Position numbers and translations under genes: made by a program. The notes under the pieces are model-generated. The model was given only the letters and a program-made list of their open reading frames with translations, had not been told where the DNA came from and ran no database searches. A stretch of DNA of 7,887 nucleotides from a bacterium (lineage in GTDB: Bacteria > Auribacterota > JABMQX01). The DNA is taken from assembly GCA_013203085.1 (NCBI GenBank), contig JABMQX010000443.1, positions 1 through 7,887 on the forward strand, read 5' to 3'. Positions 6,648 to 7,887 of the stretch are shown here, in pieces; positions within the stretch are counted from its first letter, which is position 1; every line of letters starts with the position of its first letter.

Positions 6648-6744
6648 CTTTGCGTCTTTCTCTCTTTGTGTCTTTGTGTTTGGCAGTTGTCTCTTTTTAC
6701 CACCAAGACACCAAGAGGCGCAACGCCGCAGAGGCGAAAGGGAG
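6648..6744. repeat. Imperfect inverted repeat of the CACCAAGA / GAGGCGCA type
   Basis: The left part has TTTGCGTCTTTC followed by the near-tandem TTTGTGTC-TTTGTGTT (6666-6681). The right part (ACCACCAAGACACCAAGAGGCGCAA in pieces from 6699 to 6723) is roughly its reverse complement. A further GCAGAGGCG (6728-6736) follows. AGAGGCGCA (6714-6722) is shared with 5015-5023, and CGCAGAGGCG (6727-6736) with the minus strand of 4975-4984. The low-complexity composition and pairing potential suggest a non-coding dispersed repeat. Confidence 0.55.
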
Positions 6745-6761
6745 AAATCGGCTTTGCCATC

Positions 6762-6805
6762 ATCCTGTTATCCTGTCGAAAGATTCTTGACAGGATGAAC
6801 AAGAT
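6762..6805. repeat. ACAGGAT-type hairpin repeat
   Basis: ATCCTGTC (6770-6777) and GACAGGAT (6789-6796) pair perfectly around an 11-base loop. The stem extends through ATCCTGTT (6762-6769) against AACAAGAT (6798-6805) with one mismatch and one bulged G. The doubled ATCCTGT unit resembles dispersed ACAGGATTAACAGGAT repeats found in many bacterial genomes (from memory). There is no adjacent T-run, so it is a poor terminator. Confidence 0.6.
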
Positions 6806-6913
6806 ACTCGAATGTCCCTTCGTTGTGTTTTCGAGAAAGACCTCGCACGCTTTCCGCAGAAGAGACCGAGATAACTCCTTGAGAATCGTCGGGACAGATG
6901 GCAAAATGGCTCT

Positions 6914-6944
6914 TTGAAACAGGCAAGATGGAAAAAGGTACAAG
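6914..6944 (+). promoter_or_regulatory. Weak candidate promoter for the DUF1080 gene
   Basis: TTGAAA (6914-6919) and TACAAG (6939-6944) are 19 bases apart, upstream of the DUF1080 start at 6973. The second box and spacing are poor, so this is only a suggestion; AT-rich DNA around 6930-6960 leaves other choices. Confidence 0.2.
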
Positions 6945-6960
6945 GAATAATTGCACGAAA

Positions 6961-6966
6961 AGGAGG
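6961..6966 (+). promoter_or_regulatory. Perfect Shine-Dalgarno for the DUF1080 gene
   Basis: AGGAGG lies six bases before the ATG at 6973 and firmly fixes this start, although the gene is open at the window end. Confidence 0.85.
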
Positions 6967-6972
6967 ACAGCT

Positions 6973-7887
6973 ATGAAGTACGTACTCGCTCTCGTCGCAG
7001 TTGTCGTTCTCGGCTTAGCGCCTTCGTTCACGTACGGCGCCAAGTACGCCGAGGAGACAATCTTTAACGGCAAGGACCTCACAGGCTGGGACGGCGACCC
7101 TCGCATCTGGTCGGTTGTAGATGGTGCGATCCGCGGCCAGACCACAGAAAAAAACCCTGCTCGCGGGAACACATTCTGCATCTGGCGGGGCGGGAAGTTG
7201 AAGAACTTCATCCTCAAGATAAATTTCCGCATCCAGAACGGCAACTCCGGTATCCAGTATCGCAGCAAGGATTTGGGTGACTGGCGGGTCGCAGGCTACC
7301 AGGCGGAAGTCGAGAACAACCAGGGCAAGGTCGGTTTCCTTTACGACGAGCGAGCTCGCGGATGGATGGTCAACGTCGGCGACATCATGGTGGTGGACGA
7401 GAAGGGCAACAAGAATGTCGTCGGAAAGATCGCCGACCAAGACTCGTTGATTAAAGCCGGTTACTACAAGGAGAAGGACTGGAACGAGTACACGATCATC
7501 GGCCGAGGCAACCATCTCATTCACATGCTTAACGGCTTTCAGACCATCGAGATGATTGATGACGACCCGAAAGGCAGAGCGCTGGAAGGGATTCTTGCAC
7601 TCCAGATTCACGCAGGCCCGCCTATGACGGTCGAATTCAAGGACATCCGCGTAACCCACCTGCCCGACCATTACGTCGGCGCGAAGCTCACTTTCAACGG
7701 CAAAGACCTCGATGGCTGGACTGTTTCCAGCGATAACCTCAAGGACACGTGGAGTGTCAAAGACGGAGTGATGGTCAACAAGGGCAAGCCTGTCGGCTAC
7801 ATCCGCACCACCGCGGACTTCACCAATTACATTCTGCGGCTTCAGTTCCGGCACCTCGGCAGGGGCAACGGCGGCGTGCTGCTGCGA
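6973..7887 (+). CDS. Exported tandem DUF1080 (3-keto-disaccharide hydrolase-like) protein, partial
   Basis: The frame is open for 305 residues and continues beyond the window. Residues 1-22 form a signal peptide (K2, a hydrophobic core LALVAVVVLGLA, probable cleavage near YG-AK); there is no lipobox cysteine, so it is likely released or periplasmic. Residues about 26-228 form a complete DUF1080 beta-sandwich: FNGKDLTGWDGDP (31-43), WSVVDGAIRGQT (46-57), FRIQNGNSGIQYRS (85-98), GYQAEVE (108-114), DWNEYTIIGRGNHLIHMLNG (169-188), LQIHAGPPMTVEFKDIRV (210-227). A second domain starts at about 238 with FNGKDLDGWT (241-250) and TWSVKDGVMVNKG, and is cut off. Family members are linked to cleavage of 3-keto-glycosides in sugar breakdown, so carbohydrate degradation outside the cytoplasm is likely; the substrate is unknown. 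It is transcribed away from the other genes and probably has its own promoter. Confidence 0.92.
   Translation, partial: MKYVLALVAVVVLGLAPSFTYGAKYAEETIFNGKDLTGWDGDPRIWSVVDGAIRGQTTEKNPARGNTFCIWRGGKLKNFILKINFRIQNGNSGIQYRSKDLGDWRVAGYQAEVENNQGKVGFLYDERARGWMVNVGDIMVVDEKGNKNVVGKIADQDSLIKAGYYKEKDWNEYTIIGRGNHLIHMLNGFQTIEMIDDDPKGRALEGILALQIHAGPPMTVEFKDIRVTHLPDHYVGAKLTFNGKDLDGWTVSSDNLKDTWSVKDGVMVNKGKPVGYIRTTADFTNYILRLQFRHLGRGNGGVLLR

Larger units (their letters stand above)
6566..6972. other. Divergent intergenic region with hairpin repeats
   Basis: This 407-base gap separates the minus-strand acyl-CoA synthetase cluster from the plus-strand DUF1080 gene. It carries two hairpin-type repeats (6648-6744 and 6762-6805), listed separately, and must supply promoters both ways. 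The stretch 6806-6913 shows no gene or clear motif. The minus-strand leader near 6590-6610 has a T-run but no strong hairpin. Confidence 0.6.

Noticed and set aside
6660..6720. Repeated TTTGTGTC and CACCAAGA units considered as a CRISPR array
   Set aside because: Units are 8-9 bases, degenerate and without regular spacers.
5975..6790. 271-codon plus-strand frame opposite the acyl-CoA synthetase
   Set aside because: It mirrors the coding strand of a clear gene and runs through the intergenic repeats; it has no recognisable domain.
5036..6943. Longer 635-codon form of the acyl-CoA synthetase
   Set aside because: The extra 126 codons run through two hairpin repeats, do not resemble the family, and the ATG at 6565 has a strong ribosome-binding site.
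7015..7854. 279-codon minus-strand frame antisense to the DUF1080 gene
   Set aside because: The plus-strand frame has a signal peptide, a perfect Shine-Dalgarno and clear DUF1080 motifs; the antisense frame is a codon-bias shadow.

Overview
The window (about 55-58% GC by eye) reads as chromosomal DNA from an uncultivated or poorly sampled free-living bacterium. Three features fit a PVC/FCB-type or candidate-phylum heterotroph: a secreted tandem DUF1080 (3-keto-disaccharide hydrolase-like) protein, a ThiD2-ThiE fusion, and intergenic hairpin repeats built from CGCAGAGGCGCA-type and ACAGGAT-type words. This placement is an inference. There is no rRNA, tRNA or CRISPR array, and no phage or transposase gene.

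Layout. From about 6565 down to position 1 all genes lie on the minus strand, in transcription order: a class I adenylate-forming acyl-CoA synthetase (6565-5036); a ThiD2-ThiE thiamin synthesis fusion (4950-3823); a candidate 24-residue membrane peptide ORF whose ATG overlaps the ThiE stop (3823-3749); an extended-SDR UDP-hexose 4-epimerase (3730-2801); a 680-residue fusion of a TcmP-like (three-Cys-motif partner) domain with a spore-photoproduct-lyase-like radical SAM domain (2633-591); and the N-terminal 133 residues of alanyl-tRNA synthetase, cut by the window edge (399-1). A divergent plus-strand gene starts at 6973 and runs off the right end. It encodes an exported protein with one complete and one incomplete DUF1080 domain.

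Intergenic DNA. The 407-base divergent region (6566-6972) holds two hairpin-forming dispersed-type repeats and must carry promoters in both directions. The 85-base gap between the acyl-CoA synthetase and thiE is mostly a 65-base imperfect palindrome of the same repeat style. The 167-base gap before the TcmP fusion could hold its own promoter. The 191-base gap before alaS contains a 47-codon ORF that overlaps the alaS start as ATGA; its reality is doubtful.

How the genes work together. They do not form one pathway: acyl activation, thiamin synthesis, sugar-nucleotide epimerisation and translation are mixed, as in a loose housekeeping cluster. The standout is the TcmP-radical SAM fusion. TcmP proteins are normally separate and encoded beside a three-Cys (radical SAM-like) partner. 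Here a TcmP-like domain is joined by a flexible Gly/Ser/Ala linker to an SPL-type CxxxCxxC enzyme, which suggests that the two activities act on the same substrate, perhaps nucleic acid.
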